64,000 bases of DNA from Diabrotica undecimpunctata. Its lineage: Eukaryota; Arthropoda; Insecta; Coleoptera; Chrysomelidae. This document shows positions 22,653 through 35,689 of the stretch, piece by piece. The stretch is from contig NC_092809.1 in assembly GCF_040954645.1 (NCBI RefSeq), positions 78,880,935 to 78,944,934 of the forward strand, given 5' to 3'. A program made the position numbers and the translations under genes. The notes beneath the pieces were generated by a model. It worked only from the letters and a program-made list of their open reading frames with translations. It did no database searches and had not been told where the DNA came from. Position 1 is the stretch's first letter. Each line of letters begins with the position of its first letter.

Positions 22653-25505
22653 CTAAGATATTTATATTTCACTATATGCTCTATTAGTTGGTTTTCAATT
22701 CAAATTTGCACCTATGACGAAATTTATAATATCTAAGATCTGGTGCTTTCATATGAAACTGGAATAAAACACTTGTAAGATAATATTTATTTGTTTTGAG
22801 TACACTTTTTTTAGAACCTAGTATATAAAAAAATAAATATTTGTCTGTCAACAAATTTCTATATAAAAGTACGAGGAACTATTTTTCTCATGCTGTGAGC
22901 TTTGCTGCTCTGTTACTTTTATAACGCTTAAGCTATTTTTAATTTATTGTAAATATTTTTGAGGTGTGTTTCCTTAAATGATCATTTTTAAGGTTAGTAC
23001 GTTTGATTAAATGAAATTGACATTAATTTGATAGTTTCCATTTTATTAGTGCTGATGGTATATGACTAGCATCTGTTGGTACTATATATCAATTTCAACA
23101 TGTGGAAGTGAGAGCACTCTCTTGTTAGTAATTTCAGTGTAAATTTTGACGAAACCAGAAATAACCAATAATATTCTTTCCGTGTGATCTTAGTATTTCC
23201 GTTGATTAAATAGTATAGGGTATCCAATATTTCAATCATCGGTATGTCAGAGTGATTTTTATGAATTTTTATATATATTTGCAAAATGAGAAAGAAAGTT
23301 CAGTACAGGCAGTTAAACAGCTGATCTGTCAATTTAGAAGTAAGAGCAAGTACCAAAGCTGAAAAGTATACCCATACATAAAAGGAATAATAAAATGTAC
23401 TGCACAAACTATAGCGCTATAAGCTATATATAAGCTATATCTCTATTAATAATTAGGATATACAGTATTTTTTCTAATACACCTGGAACGATTGAGTAAA
23501 TAGGTGAACTATAAAGTAGGTGAATATTAGTGTGGAATTAGAAAAACTTAATAAATCGTTGATCAATTATTCACTATTAGGCAGTTAATGAGAAATGTTG
23601 GGAATACAAAAAAAAACATTAAACTAGTTATTTATAGATTTTAAACAAACACTGATATAATCATAAGAATAAAACTATGAAATACCATTACAGAAAAGTA
23701 AACTGTCGACTTATTTTCAAATGTACATTGATTTCAAACAGGAAGATTCCATTCCAAACTCTATTTAAAAAGTAAAATCAATAAACAGATAATTATATAC
23801 ATAAAGATTATACAAATCCCAAATATTGGAAAACCTAAATATGCGTGGTCAAAATATTAAAAATCAAAGTGCTTTAAAAAGTGAATGAACTCGCCTAACA
23901 GCTGTTTTAAAAACAATATATTATGAAACGAATTGGGGGTATTATATTACACAAACTAAACCGCTTGTCTACAAAAAAATCAAGAAAATATGACACGACA
24001 GGAAAGACTAATGACTTTACAGCTAATTGCCACATAAATATCAATGTTACGCAAAAATACTTATTTAGATAAACGTATAATGTTTCTCTAATCGTTAACG
24101 AAAAATGTTACAAATAAAGGTTAAAACATGCTTTTCAATTCGCGGTAAAAGATTTAATAAAGTTCAGCACACAGTATAAATTCGTAACAAATTTCGTATA
24201 CCAGTAAACGGTACTCCATACAGCAGCAAAGTAATTTTGGCAACAAATATGTAGGTTGTACTTTAACCCCATTGGAATCATAGTACCCGCTATGGAAAAT
24301 GGTGTCTTCTTTGACATCCAGCAACCACAAATGTAAAACTAGGAAAGATTAATGTGAAATTAGGAAAATTCAATGAACCGTTGATCAAATATTTACTATT
24401 ATATACTTAATGAAAAATGTTGGGAATAAAAAAAACATTAAGCTAGTTATTTATAGATTTTCAACAAACATATGATATAATTATAAGATTGTAACTAAAA
24501 TGCTGTGGAAGAACTAGGCATACATAAGAAAAGTAACTGCCAACTTACTTTCAAATGTCCAGTGACCTCAAACAGGAAGATGCCCTGTCTCCAATCGTGT
24601 TTACCATCGTTTTGGAGAGCATCTCCCGGAAAGCAAATACAGAAAATCTCACAGTTTAATAATTAAGGTCCTCATATTATACGGACCTTCGACGATGAGT
24701 TTAATATAGTAGCGAAAATAATTATTGGTAAGCAAAAAACATTAATACATTAAATAGAAAATAGCGCACAAAAGGGTCCTTAAAATCAACGATAATAAAA
24801 AAATATATGGCTATCACTTTGAAATGTTTCATCGGTCTAAATATTTGGAATTTAAAAGCACTTTTAACAAAAACACTACAAAAGAGAATAACAACAGAAT
24901 ACAAGCTGGCAATTGCTACGTTTTAAGCAAAAAAATTAAATCCAAAAATACATCCCGCAGTAAGAAAAATAAGAATCTACGTACGTAAGTAAAACACAAA
25001 CAATGAAAAAATAAAATAAGAGCCGATTGAGCGTCGTAGAAAGAAATATATAATTCTGTTATGAATAAGATCACAAATCAAGACAAAGTGCAAAACAATA
25101 ACTTTAGCGTTGAGATTTAATTTCTTGTACGACGGTGCAATTTTTATATACCTGTTTGACCTTAGCATTAGTTCCCGGTCGTAAAACACTTCTGAGGGCT
25201 TTTCTAGCAATCCTGATCTCAGTAATACCTGAGTTTTACTTACATTATTTTATATATCCTGATTTTAGTAGTTCGCATTACACTTCTGGATTTAAAAGTG
25301 TTATGAGGTGATACCTATATCAGTTTGCTACCTGAATTTTCCCTTTTATCTCTTATGTGACAACGTTATCTGCGATATCTAAAGCGCCCCAATTTTTCAA
25401 AATTTTATGGGTCTATTGTTACGTTATATGCTCTATTCTACATCATCTCTTTTGTCTGTTAATAAATATTTATTTGGTTTTATCGTTACTATTATACCGT
25501 TTTTT
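22653..25505. other. Degenerate part of unit A', no intact gene
   Basis: 23030-24110 is the reverse-complement homologue of 51340-52156 plus 54955-55110, with no RTE between the two parts. 23520-23770 and 24345-24610 are diverged direct repeats of one another. The second retains a LINE RT scrap reading DLKQEDALSPIVFTIVLESI (~24571-24630). The rest has no recognisable feature. Confidence 0.6.
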
Positions 25506-25830
25506 TCGCTGGTAATAGCATTATTCTATAGTATTCTAATATTTAATCTATGGATTAAATTCAGATAGCGGATAGTGATATTCTTTACTTTCTTGGAGAA
25601 ATTATAGTGTAACACACAAAAACCGTATTAAATTGCCAAAAACTTCCTTGCATATTCTATTTATTTATGAGGGGCAGCAGCAATATCAGTACCTACCATA
25701 ATAATGCATATAGTCCTGGACTGGCTAATCGTTGGATAATAGGAAACATGGATGTAGCAGTTTTAATGGTTTGGTGACTGCTTACTGAAATTGGGGAGCA
25801 GAGATATCAGTACCAAGTTAATGACTATAG
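25506..25830 (+). repeat. Direct repeat, left copy
   Basis: About 320 bases matching 27835-28145, including AATTGCCAAAAACTTCCTTG, ATAGTCCTGGACTGGCTAAT and GATATCAGTACCAAGTTA. Estimated 80-85% identical by eye. It flanks, with its partner, the LINE remnant on the minus strand and is absent from unit A. Confidence 0.75.
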
Positions 25831-26329
25831 GAGTTGCGGATACATTTTCTGATAATTTAGTTCCTCCCTTTTTTTTTAAATATACTATAGAAGTCTCAAG
25901 TATAGGTCTCATGTAATTGTGGAAGATGCATAAGGTATTTAGACATCGTTTTTTGTAAATTGAATGTTTTAGATTTTCAGATGTATAAACTTGACGTGAA
26001 TTAATTTAGACTCATTTAGTTTAGGCTCTAATAGGTATACTATTTGTAGGTTAAACTCCCATGCTATACTTTAGCAAAGGCCTAAGCAATGTCAAAAAAG
26101 ACTAGCACAATTTTTTTTTCTAAAACGTATTTCTCAACAAGTTTCTCACTTAGTTATATCGATAATGCTGTATATTCAATTAATCATGGGATACTTTTTA
26201 TCTCTGAATAAAAATTATCGGTTTCAAATCAGCTCCTTTTTTTAATATTGGTTTCATTAACTTACATAAATAAATACAACCTGATTTAAAGTAAAGCTGA
26301 AGTTGGTTTTTAAATGCAAACTTTAATAC

Positions 26330-27560
26330 TCTGTTTTTGTTTGCCTTATTTTTAGACCTTTTGCTCAAGCGCCCATCTCCATTGTCTCAATCATTAATTC
26401 AATTATCTCTCCTTATCTCTTACTAACACCACATCGTTAGCATACATCAGGCACCAAGGGATATCTCCTTGACATGTTTTCGTTAATTTTTCCAACACTA
26501 ATTAGAAGAGATAAGGGATTAGCACTGACCCCTGATGCAATACTATTCTCAAATGAAATTTATCAGTCTTACCCTCACTTGTTCTAACATTAGTTTTCCA
26601 TTACTTGCCTTATGATAAAAATTGCATCCGTTGTTGATTTGCCTTGCATGACTTTAAACTGAATATTTCTGTTTCTTCCTGTATCCTACTATCAATTATT
26701 CTCTCCCACAGTTTCATGGTGTGACAGAGTAGTTTTAGGGCTCTATAGTTTGTACAGAGTTTACCATCTACTTTGTTTTTGTATACAGGTACTAAAATGC
26801 TACTTCTCCATTCATCCGGTATTCGCCTTACTTTCAAAATTCTATTGAATAGTCCTGTTAGCCAACTTGTTCCTGATTTTCCTAATGCTGATCATATATA
26901 TCCAGGGATGCCATCAGGACCTATGCCTTTTCTTTTTTCACCTTGTGTAGCTCTTGAATTACTTCCGCGGTCGTCATTTTGGGCACCATTGCTATTACTG
27001 TCTCTGTTGCCTCTATAGATGCTTTCTCAAACTCTTCGTTTAATTGGTCGTTAAAGAACTCCTTCCAGCGATTTTTTACATCCTTTCCTTGCATAAATAG
27101 TTTAATGTATTTATCTCGTATACATTTAATCTGATTAAAATCTTTGGTTTTCTTTGCTCCACTTTTAGCAATTTTGTATATGTTTTTTTCTTAGTACTCA
27201 GTTCATTGTACAGCTTTTCATACGCTGCTACCATAGATTGTGCTACCGCTACTTTTGCTTCCTCTTTATCTATTTGATACTTTTGATAATCTTAGTCTGA
27301 TATTTTTTCTTGTTCCTCCTTATATAAACTTCTTTTGTCTTTTATATTGTCTTAAACATTGTCTGACTATCTATATTTACCAATTTTTAAGTCAATTTCC
27401 TAAGATGTTTTCAAGTATTTTAGTTACACCCTCTTTAATAATTTTTGACACATTTCTCCAAATTTCATTATGACCTTTTTCAATATTCCAACACATTCTT
27501 TTTTTATTTCTGTTCTAAATTGAACTACTTTGTCGCTTGTTAACGTTAATTAATTGTTTT
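26330..27560 (-). pseudogene. Non-LTR retrotransposon RT remnant
   Basis: Minus strand: a linker with VKNRWKEFFNDQLNEEFE (~27075-27020), the fingers block IPDEWRSSILVPVYKNK and NYRALKLLCHTMKLWERIID, a QGSVL.PYLF block, then WCLMYANDVVLVRD, in which the usual YADD reads YAND, and ELMIETMEM further on. Numerous stops and frameshifts. The EWRSS/TMKLWERII wording is typical of a group common in insect genomes; I do not assign a clade. No endonuclease part is seen. Confidence 0.75.
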
Positions 27561-27834
27561 TGTGACTCTATATTTTGGTTTTATTTCATATTTTACTTGT
27601 ATATCTAGTACCAGCACTTTATGCTGTTGGCTTAGAGTTTCACTAATTATTACTTTAGAGTCTTTGCATAAGGGATTGGCTTACGATCCATATTTGGAAT
27701 TGATTTTGTCTGCTTTTGAATTGGATAAGTTGGCTTTCTCTTTTTTAAAAGCATGTACTAACAGTGTACTAGGTATGGCCACTGTTAGTATATGCTACTG
27801 CTAATTCCTGCATATTATCTGCCATATTATTTGC

Positions 27835-28145
27835 TGCTAATAGCATTCTTCTATAGCATTCTAATATTTTATCCGATTAAATCCGTATAGCAAATAGATA
27901 TTTTTCACTTTCTCGGAGAAATAATATTCTAACATACAAAATCCTATTAAATTGCCAAAACCTTCCTTGCATATTTTATTTACTTATAAGGGACAGCAGC
28001 AATATCAGTACCATAATAAGGCGTATAGTCCTGGACTGGCTAATCGTTGAATAATAGGAAGCATGAGTGTAGCAGGTTTAATGTTTTCGGGACTGCTACC
28101 TGGTATGGGGAGCAGTGATATCAGTACCAAGTTATTGCATATATG
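27835..28145 (+). repeat. Direct repeat, right copy
   Basis: Partner of 25506-25830. The pair could be the ends of an inserted composite or an older duplication. Confidence 0.75.
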
Positions 28146-28172
28146 AATTTTTGCTTGAACTTTATTATTACT

Positions 28173-28214
28173 AAACAGCACTATATAAACAGCACTATAT
28201 AAACAGCACTATAT
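28173..28214 (+). repeat. Short tandem repeat, 14-base unit
   Basis: AAACAGCACTATAT three times in a row. Confidence 0.9.
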
Positions 28215-29511
28215 TCTATAACACATGAAACACTGTGTTATAAAACAGTCGAATAATATACAGATTTCCAATTCAAATATTCAAAAAATTAAAGAACAGC
28301 TTACTAAAATAGAAATCGCCTATTTAAAATGCAATCCATTAATGTCCCAAGGTACCAAGCACTTCTAGCATATGGTAATAATATTGATCTCATAAGAAAC
28401 TCTCTCCCGTCTGCGACATCTTCAACAAAGTGAAGAGAACACGAAAAATGTTTTACTTAAAACCAACAAAATGAAAAATAAATACAAGCGAATCAACAAA
28501 ATAGAGCAATTCAATCTAGATCGTGGATAAAACAAGTGATGTTTTTATCTAAGGGGACGTCATAGAATTTTTGGAGAAATGTTCTCTAATTTAATATGTC
28601 GTAAGCGGCATTTAGATTGACAAATACTACCCCTATAAGTATTACGAATAAAAATAAAAAAGCAAGAAGAATGTAAGTGTACTATATTTAAACCAAGTGA
28701 CAGAAAAAAGAATATTATACATACATGTACTTCTAAATTAAAAATTATATGCCTGACAACGCAAGATACAATAAACAATGATTTAAGATTGAAAATAATA
28801 ATAGCTTGCACAAGCGACAAAGTATTTAAAACGATAAGGCCGAACATATTATATGTAATTGTAATAGATATTATGTTGGCTAAAATTAAGTTACCATAAG
28901 CCACCGAAATATTATATCTGGGTCATGACTCACTACTGATTGTTAGTATCTACCATAAGTGTATCGATGTGTTTATGTGTATCTAAAGTATAGTAGTATA
29001 TTGAATTCCCTACAATAAAAAATCGAAATATTTAAATTAGACAGTAAAAAATTATAATTTTAAGATTGATTTATAAATTATTATAATTTAAATTTTACTG
29101 CTAGATGAAACAAATATTGTAAGTCATACACTGTAGCAATCGAAACATCGGAACGTACATTTATAATATAATAAATGTTTCAGTGCCAATGCATTAAAAA
29201 AAATACTAGTACATAAAAATGGACCCTTGCCTTTTCAAAGTTTATAATAGACACTAATTTCAGTTTATCTATAATTAAAGCAAGTAATATAAATTACCAC
29301 CATAAAATATTTAACTACATTAACCAAGTACGTATTTGTGAAATTTCTCGATGACTAAATTGATTGATATTTAAATAAATTTGAAGTTCCAAAATGTACC
29401 TGCTGTAAAATTTAAAAATCTACGACTAATCAAATTATTGGCAACATCGGAGGGGTTTAGTTGTGTACGCAAAGAAATGTATACGGATCCCAAAAGTGTT
29501 TTAACTTATTA
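28215..29511. other. Inner part of unit A', no gene
   Basis: From ~28900 on, the reverse complement matches the first ~700 bases of unit A. 28580-28640 contains an LINE RT scrap similar to 17550 (GTCGTAAGCGGCATTTAGAT). No ORF of interest. Confidence 0.5.
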
Positions 29512-29642
29512 CGGAGTCCACTTAATCCGACGTGTTGGTCGGAGTCCACATAAAGCGCTACCCAGATAATAATATACACGGTGTATATTCGCCTGGAGTT
29601 AGTATAATACCGTTTTTGTACGGAGCCCTCATTAACCGCTAG
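29512..29642 (-). repeat. Motif cluster at the CTAGCGG end of unit A'
   Basis: Three minus-strand copies: CTAGCGGTTAATG...GCTCCG (29642-29621), GTAGCGCTTTATGTGGACTC (29561-29540) and GTCGGATTAAGTGGACTCCG (29531-29512). (TA)n starts right outside. Confidence 0.8.
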
Positions 29643-29643
29643 A

Positions 29644-29645
<2 letters not shown>

Positions 29646-29706
<61 letters not shown>
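29646..29706. repeat. (TA)n array between unit A' and PLE-1
   Basis: Thirty TA units joining the two elements. Confidence 0.95.
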
Positions 29707-29710
<4 letters not shown>

Positions 29711-30020
29711 TAAGGATCACTCGGAAGAGTGGTTCTAGAAAGAACAATATGAAAAAACCACACAAGCATGGAAAAGTTGTTACATGTGTTACCTTAAAAA
29801 GATATATGTAGCAGTCAGTGCTATTAAAATTGGAAAGACGCTTAAGTAAATGGACATTATACGATTACGATGTATAAACAGTAAATTGAACTAAATAAAG
29901 TTAACAATTTGTTCAAACTAAGCACAGCAAAAAGAACATGTGGTTTTTTTTATAATACATGTATAATTAAAAAAAACATTGAAAAAGAGGATGAAGAACT
30001 AAAAAATTCATAGATGCACT

Positions 30021-30897
30021 TCCAACAATATAGCAATAGTTATGATTTAATTTTAACTCTAGGTAGCATTATTAAAGTAATTAATATTGAAATTGAATAA
30101 TTTAATGTATAATGAAATTACCACTCCTGGCTTCTTGAATGCTGCCGGTAAAATGGTGTTATATTAAAACAAACGCGCCAACAACGTGAAAAGACAGTAA
30201 ACCTTAAGGTCATTAATTATGACAGAACCAGAAGGTGAAATACCAACCCTAATATTAGAGCGGTTTATTTAAATGATAAGATGAGTTTGGGTGACAACCT
30301 GCTTGTAAGGAACCAATAAATGAAAGGAAAGGTGGTTAATAACACCAAATTTCCCCCCAGTGATCGGTTAAGAAAAACAAACAAACAAGTAAGGTCAATC
30401 CAAAAACTCATATATAAATCGTCAACGTTGTGGATGATTAATCAGCCACAGGTGAAGATCAATTATAATTTCCAAAAGTCCAAGGTTCATACACTTGGAG
30501 CTGCAAATGATAAAGGATTCTATCAATCACATCAATTATATAACTGTATTAAACTATTTAATTAAAAACAATTAATACAAATCTGCGTATATGCAACACG
30601 TGACACGAGTAATGCAAGTTACATAAGTGTAAGCTAATATAAGTAAGAACTATTTCTTATATTCTATTTTATATTTAAATTTATTTTATATGTTTATATG
30701 TACGTGTGTATATGCAACGAGTGACTATGTCAAAACTTACATAAGTGTAAGTTAATATAAGTAAGAAATATTTCTTTCTTTTTTATTTTATTTAAATTTA
30801 TTTTAATATGTTTATATGTATTTAAATTATTTACTAAGAAAATATGTTAAACCTGTACACCTTAAAGGACAATGATAAAGTAAATAGTTTATTGAGC
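30021..30897. repeat. PLE-1 3' region with a tandem repeat
   Basis: 30585-30700 and 30706-30825 are two tandem copies of a ~120-base unit (TATATGCAAC..GTGA..., TTACATAAGTGTAAG, AATATAAGTAAGAA). 30021-30580 has no recognisable coding content. Confidence 0.7.
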
Positions 30898-32480
30898 CTA
30901 ATTCTGCAATATTAAAGCATGATATATTTGGCTCAAGTTAGTAATGTCTTTTCTTTTATTAAGAGCAATAGGGTGTTTAAGTATTGAACACATTTCCAAA
31001 AACTGTCTTTTGACGAGATTGCGTTCTATGCCAAGAATCTTAACTTCATTAAAGTCTATCTTATGCTTGGTATTGATAGCATGCTTGGCAAGAGCACAAG
31101 TATGTTTAGATAAATTGATGTCACTACGATGTGTAGTAAGGCGCCCTTTCAATGATCTCCTAGTCTGACCGATATAACATGAGTCACACTCAGCACAAGG
31201 TATGTGATAAATGGTATTAACTTGTTCCAAAAGGGACAAGGGGGTTTTAGTTTTTGAAAACAAATTTCTAACAGTCTTAACATTCTTAACAGCGATTTTC
31301 ACAGGTATGTTATTTTGTTTATAAAGTTTAATAAGTTTCTCAGTACCTAACTTGAGGAAAATAAGGTAAAGATGAATAATGGGTAGTAGGAGTCCCAAGA
31401 TCAGTATTAGGCAGAACAATGCTATTAATTGAATTATTTGATATTATTCTAAATATGTCACCATTGGGTATGTCATCTAAAGAGGAACCATAGCTTTGTA
31501 AGTAAAGGTATTTATTAATGAGAGAGGATGGATAGGAGTTCTTAATCAGAATACTTCTTAGTAATTGAAGTGATTCCCTTCGATTAATCGGATGTGTCAA
31601 TCTATTTAGCCGACAGCTTAAAGCTTAAATTAAGTTTAGTTTATATTTGAAAGGATGACAAGAATGGTAGTTGAGATTAGAGGCCATCGGTTTCCTATAC
31701 CAACTTGTGGTTAAGGTGTTATCTCCCATTCTAATGACACGCATGTCTAAGAAGGAGATACTATTGGTGACGGGGTCCTTAAGTTCAGAAGTAAACTGTA
31801 AGTGAGGATCAAACTCATTAAAGATAGACAAGGTGGCCTGAATCTTGTCTGGGGATAAGGCTAATAATAAATCATCCACATATCTCTTAATAAAAGATTT
31901 GAAAATCAAAGAGACCCAAACGGTCAGATACCAAATCATCCAGTACAAAGTTAACTAGGATAGGTGAGATTGAGGAACCCATAGGTGTGCCAAATATTTG
32001 AAGATAATATTTGTCATCAAAGACCAAGAAATTAGTGTCAAATACTAGTTGCAACAGTTCTTCAAACACATCCCATGAAACAGGACAGTTAGGTTGAATG
32101 GAGTTCCAATGATTTCTTAAGGAGGTAATAACACTAGATAGAAGTAAGTTAGTGAAAAGAGACACTAGATCAAAACTCACTAAAATGTATCCTTGTGGAA
32201 GTTTGAAGTTGTTGATAAATTCACTAAAGTGAAAAGAATCAACAATATTGAAGTTGTTATTGTAATTATATGATTTAGATAAGATCAGTCCGTTAGAAAT
32301 TTAGAAATATTAATATTTGGTGAATTGATGGATGATACAATAGGTCACATGCTCAACGTTGGCTTATGTATTTTTAGTAGACAATAAAATCTGGGAGCAT
32401 ATCCATCATAATTATGTAAATATTTAGCAAGTGGTTGATCTATAATCTTTAAGTGCATCTATGATTTTCTTAGTTCTTCA
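30898..32480 (-). pseudogene. PLE-1 reverse transcriptase and GIY-YIG endonuclease
   Basis: Minus strand from 32480: YDGYAPRFYCLLKIHKPTL, then the block VSFDLVSLFTN (motif A) and GTPMGSSISPIL, a frameshift near 31920, RYVDDLLLAL (catalytic YVDD) and FLDMRVIR, a stop near 31622, a shift near 31380, and finally the endonuclease with YHIPCAECDSCYIGQTRRSL and the conserved HKIDF stretch. This is the Penelope order (RT then GIY-YIG). The N-terminus is missing or broken. No translation-competent frame remains. Confidence 0.88.
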
Positions 32481-32734
32481 TTCTCTTTTTCAATGTTTTT
32501 TTTACTTATACATGTATTATAAAAAAAACATGTTCTTTTTGCCGTGCTTAGTTTGAACAAATTGTTAACTTTATTTAGTTCAATTTATTGTTTATACATC
32601 GTAATCGTATAATGTCCATTTACTTAAGCGTTTTTACAATTTTAATATCACTGACTGCTACGTATCTTTTTAAGGTAACACATGTAACAACTTTTCCATG
32701 CGTGTGTGGTTTTTTCATATTGTTCTTTTTAGAT

Positions 32735-32775
32735 GAACTGATAATGCTTTCTAATTAAGAAAGCGAAACGTCTTC
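32735..32775 (+). ncRNA. Hammerhead-like motif at the PLE-1 end
   Basis: GAA, CTGATAA (one base off CUGANGA), one extra T, helix II GCTTTC...GAAAGC, GAAAC, GTC, then TTC closing helix I. It lies on the plus strand, opposite to the PLE-1 coding strand, unlike the motif in PLE-3. Structure is convincing; activity is doubtful because of the core change. Confidence 0.45.
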
Positions 32776-32894
32776 AATAAATAGATGAAGTAGCCATCAT
32801 CTTTGTCTTTTTTCTTCACCTTTTGACCGACAAAACCCACCACTCTTCCGAGTGATCCTTAATTTATATTGGATTGACGGTTATACTCCTTTTC

Positions 32895-32897
<3 letters not shown>

Positions 32898-32968
<71 letters not shown>
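32898..32968. repeat. (TA)n array between PLE-1 and PLE-2
   Basis: Thirty-five TA units. Confidence 0.95.
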
Positions 32969-32970
<2 letters not shown>

Positions 32971-33153
32971 AAAACGTAAAACGGGACACTGACATTAATG
33001 AGGTGACAAATAAAAGTTGATATCTGATATCTCATGGTTTACTGTCATTAGTGTATAACTAAGTTGATCTGTATTCTGAGTCTGTTAGTTGTATATATTT
33101 ATTAGCAAGACTTATAAATACAGACTTCTTAAGGGAGAATGGATGATGAGAAT

Positions 33154-33594
33154 TTAATTGTAATTGAGATATCGTGAAGAGCATGTTTCTCTTGTAAACC
33201 CTATGGTTTTAACTGTATTATTAATGCAATGTAAGGTGATATCCAGAAAATTTATTTTATTATTTTGTTCAATTTCTATAGTAAACTTTAATTTTGGATG
33301 GTGACTGTTGAATTTATCTAAAATTTCGGTCATTTTATTTGTTGGAATAGCACAGATACAGTCATCGATATAGCGGTAGAAGAATGGTACATTAAAATCG
33401 AAATGACTTATGACAGATTCTTCTAAGTCTTCCAGAACTAGTTGGGCAATGACACTAGAAATACTTGCACCCATTGCACATCCATCCATTTGTTGGCATA
33501 TTTTATATAAAAAGTATGTTGAGTTTAATGTTAACTCTACAGATAATTGGAATTCTTGCAATGGGATGTTAGTGTAATCTGTTATGGCATTCAT
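33154..33594 (-). pseudogene. PLE-2 reverse transcriptase fragment
   Basis: 146 codons open, starting mid-domain. It contains CQQMDGCAMGASISSVIAQL, the catalytic loop YRYIDDCICAIP and NKINFLDITL. Upstream RT motifs are absent because the fragment ends at the head-to-head junction. The frame is intact but the protein would be only part of a palm domain. Confidence 0.85.
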
Positions 33595-33597
33595 TTA

Positions 33598-33899
33598 TAT
33601 GTTGTTTACGAGATACCATGTATAACTGTGAAGGTATCTATATCGGACAAACCAGTCAACTGCTTCAATCGAGAATTCGTTCTCACAAATATGACAAGAA
33701 CAATGTCACTGCGCTTACAAAACATGAAAATGAGAAGAAGCATAAATTTGACTTCGAAAACATCAAAGTTTTAAAATCCGAACAAAACAAAAAGAAGAGG
33801 GAGATACACGAATCAATGTATATAAAAAGAAATTCCAACTCAATAAATGACAAAAAAGATACACAAAACCTAAATAAAATATATTTCAATCTGATTTAA
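33598..33899 (+). pseudogene. PLE-2 GIY-YIG endonuclease fragment
   Basis: Begins VYEIPC, shifts frame by one, and continues NCEGIYIGQTSQLLQSRI with a later HKFDFENIKVL block, ending at the natural C-terminus. The GIY half is YEIPC...CEGIYIGQT, as in Penelope endonucleases. It lies on the opposite strand to the RT fragment of the same element. Confidence 0.85.
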
Positions 33900-34112
33900 A
33901 TAATAATAAATATAACACTATAAAAAGCTCTTAAAGTCATAACATATCTCTACTTTACCTTCTTCGAAAACATCAATGATACGCCCATATAAAAATAATT
34001 ATGCACTAATGACAGAAACCATGAGATATCAGATATCAACTTTTATTTGTCACTTCATTAATGCCAGTGTCCCATTTTATGTTTTGGTAAGTTTTATATA
34101 TAACATATATAT

Positions 34113-35303
34113 TGTTATGCTATGTAAAATTGGTTTGCTTTTAATATATTTCAAAGTACAAAAATAAAAACAATTTCAAAGAAATGAAAGTCCATTATCC
34201 TCGATTACCTGTAATAAACAAAATTTAAAGATATGCATAAATTATTTTCTTTGTAAAATATATTCGAGTGACGTGAGTGAGCTTAGTGAAATCGTGAACA
34301 ATGCGAGCGGGTTTTCCAAATAGACTTGTACGTCGATATACAGTGAATAAGACAATAGAATAGAAATATTTAGAAAACATAATTCTCCGTTAGTTATTAA
34401 GAATTTGTAGAAACCGATTAGCATGTTAATAGTTTTTAGTAAATTTATAATTGTAGGTAAAATTGTTGTTTGTTATCTAAATGATAGATGGGGATTAGTG
34501 TGACGAACTTTGATTGGAGGAGATTGAAAAAAAAAGATAGGTATGTAGGAATAAGAGTTTAGCTAGATTTTTGAGGGAAAAAAGATAATCAGTTCTTTTC
34601 CAAGGGTTCAAGGCGAACAGTCGTTGTTCTCTGGTGGTTCTCCAGAGGTAGTAAGCAGTAGAAGTAAATGTTTGTGAGATTTCTCGGAGTAAGTGTATCT
34701 GGCGGAAGCTGATCCAGTAAAATATTGTAAGTTATATTTTTCTACTTATATTCCAAGAGTCACTGTTCAGGCCGGAACGAGAGATTCAGTTTATCGAGAG
34801 GAGAAGAGGCTACAAGGAACAAGGATTTGGACAACTCATCATCAGAGAGATAGTTTTACCATTCGTCAATTTTTCTTTATTAACAACACATTTTTTTAAC
34901 AATTGCTTTAGAAAAGATAGGAATATTTTGATCAGGAGATTTAGAACAACAATTTTGATTTAAAATTTTAATTAATATTGTATATGCCATTAATTTTTGA
35001 AGGTTCACGTACGTAGAACAAAATTTTGATAATCATTATATGAGATATTTTTTATTGAAGATATTTGAGTTTGAATTTTATTTCAATATATAATGTTGTA
35101 TCATATATTTTTTTATTATTCCGGTATTCTTTGGACCTTACCTATCATATGTAAAGCATAGACTTGAAGCACGAGTATAACCCTAAGATAAGAAAATTAA
35201 ATAGTGTAATAGAATCATAATTGAATCATTTAAATAAGTTTAATTAATTAATTAATTAGCTAATTAATTGCTTGGCGCACCTCAGACTTTTAATATCACA
35301 TTA
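34113..35303 (+). repeat. Gypsy-B plus copy, 5' LTR
   Basis: Starts TGTTATGCTATGTAAAATTG and ends near ATATCACATTA. It is about 115 bases shorter than the other LTRs, lacking the block between GAGAAGAGGCT and CTACAAGGAAC. The exact 3' limit is uncertain by a few bases. Near the end is a long TTAATTAA palindrome (~35248-35272). Confidence 0.88.
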
Positions 35304-35305
35304 AC

Positions 35306-35328
35306 TGGCTTCCAAAACGTGGGGCTTG
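35306..35328 (+). other. Gypsy-B primer-binding site
   Basis: TGGCTTCCAAAACGTGGGGC follows the LTR. It resembles the tRNA-Lys PBS with a one-base insertion and two substitutions. Confidence 0.6.
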
Positions 35329-35689
35329 AAAATATCGCAGCTTTACATTTGATGCTAGGGAAAGATATCTGGAATAAGTACAGGTGATCCAAAGATTAAA
35401 AAAATAACATTGAGGAAATTTGAATTTAAAAGTATTTTGACAATTTTTCCAGTGGATAAAAATTTGATTTATTGATTGATCGTAGTTAGTTGATATTTAC
35501 TGCTATTGAATTATTTGATTTTTATTTTCTTTACCAATCGTACATTTGATATTTATTTTGAATTATTTGAATTTTACTGATTGCATATTTGATATTTGTC
35601 GTGAAAATTTATTAAAATATATGCAACATATAGAGGGTTGTGAAATTTCACATTTGGCGGGGACAAAAACAGTAACGAAAAGAGACAAC

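Larger units (their letters stand above)
16061..29642 (-). repeat. Repeat unit A' (inverted, diverged copy of 49506-58991)
   Basis: Reading the minus strand, 29642 to ~28900, ~24110 to ~23030 and 19700 to 16061 match unit A in order: the CTAGCGG end, the segment flanking the RTE insertion, the LINE remnants and the CTACGGC end. The copy differs from unit A by many substitutions and by extra blocks, notably a piggyBac element (20012-22652) and LINE-containing sequence (24.6-28.1 kb). It lacks the RTE insertion present in unit A. Both ends abut (TA)n. Confidence 0.8.
29707..32863 (-). mobile_element. PLE-1: decayed Penelope-like element with inverted ends
   Basis: Both outer ends read AATTAAGGATCACTCGGAAG inward. 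From the right end this 5' region leads into the minus-strand RT/endonuclease remnants. From the left end a plus-strand copy of the same 5' region (29707-30020) runs inward and then loses homology. The left copy lacks ~100 bases, including the hammerhead-like block. (TA)n flanks both sides. Confidence 0.82.
32969..34092. mobile_element. PLE-2: head-to-head Penelope fragment
   Basis: Outer ends are inverted repeats: 32969-33050 (CCAAAACGTAAAACGGGACA inward) against 34005-34092. Inside, an RT fragment reads leftward and an endonuclease fragment reads rightward, meeting at ~33596. It is a second, independent case of an inverted PLE structure, different in sequence from PLE-1 and PLE-3. The right flank is the Gypsy-B 5' LTR. 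Confidence 0.85.

Noticed and set aside
34693..34899. LTR ORF starting MYLAEADPVKYCKLY
   Set aside because: Present in both Gypsy-B LTRs but diverges after ~40 codons because of the 115-base block; no known protein and likely chance.
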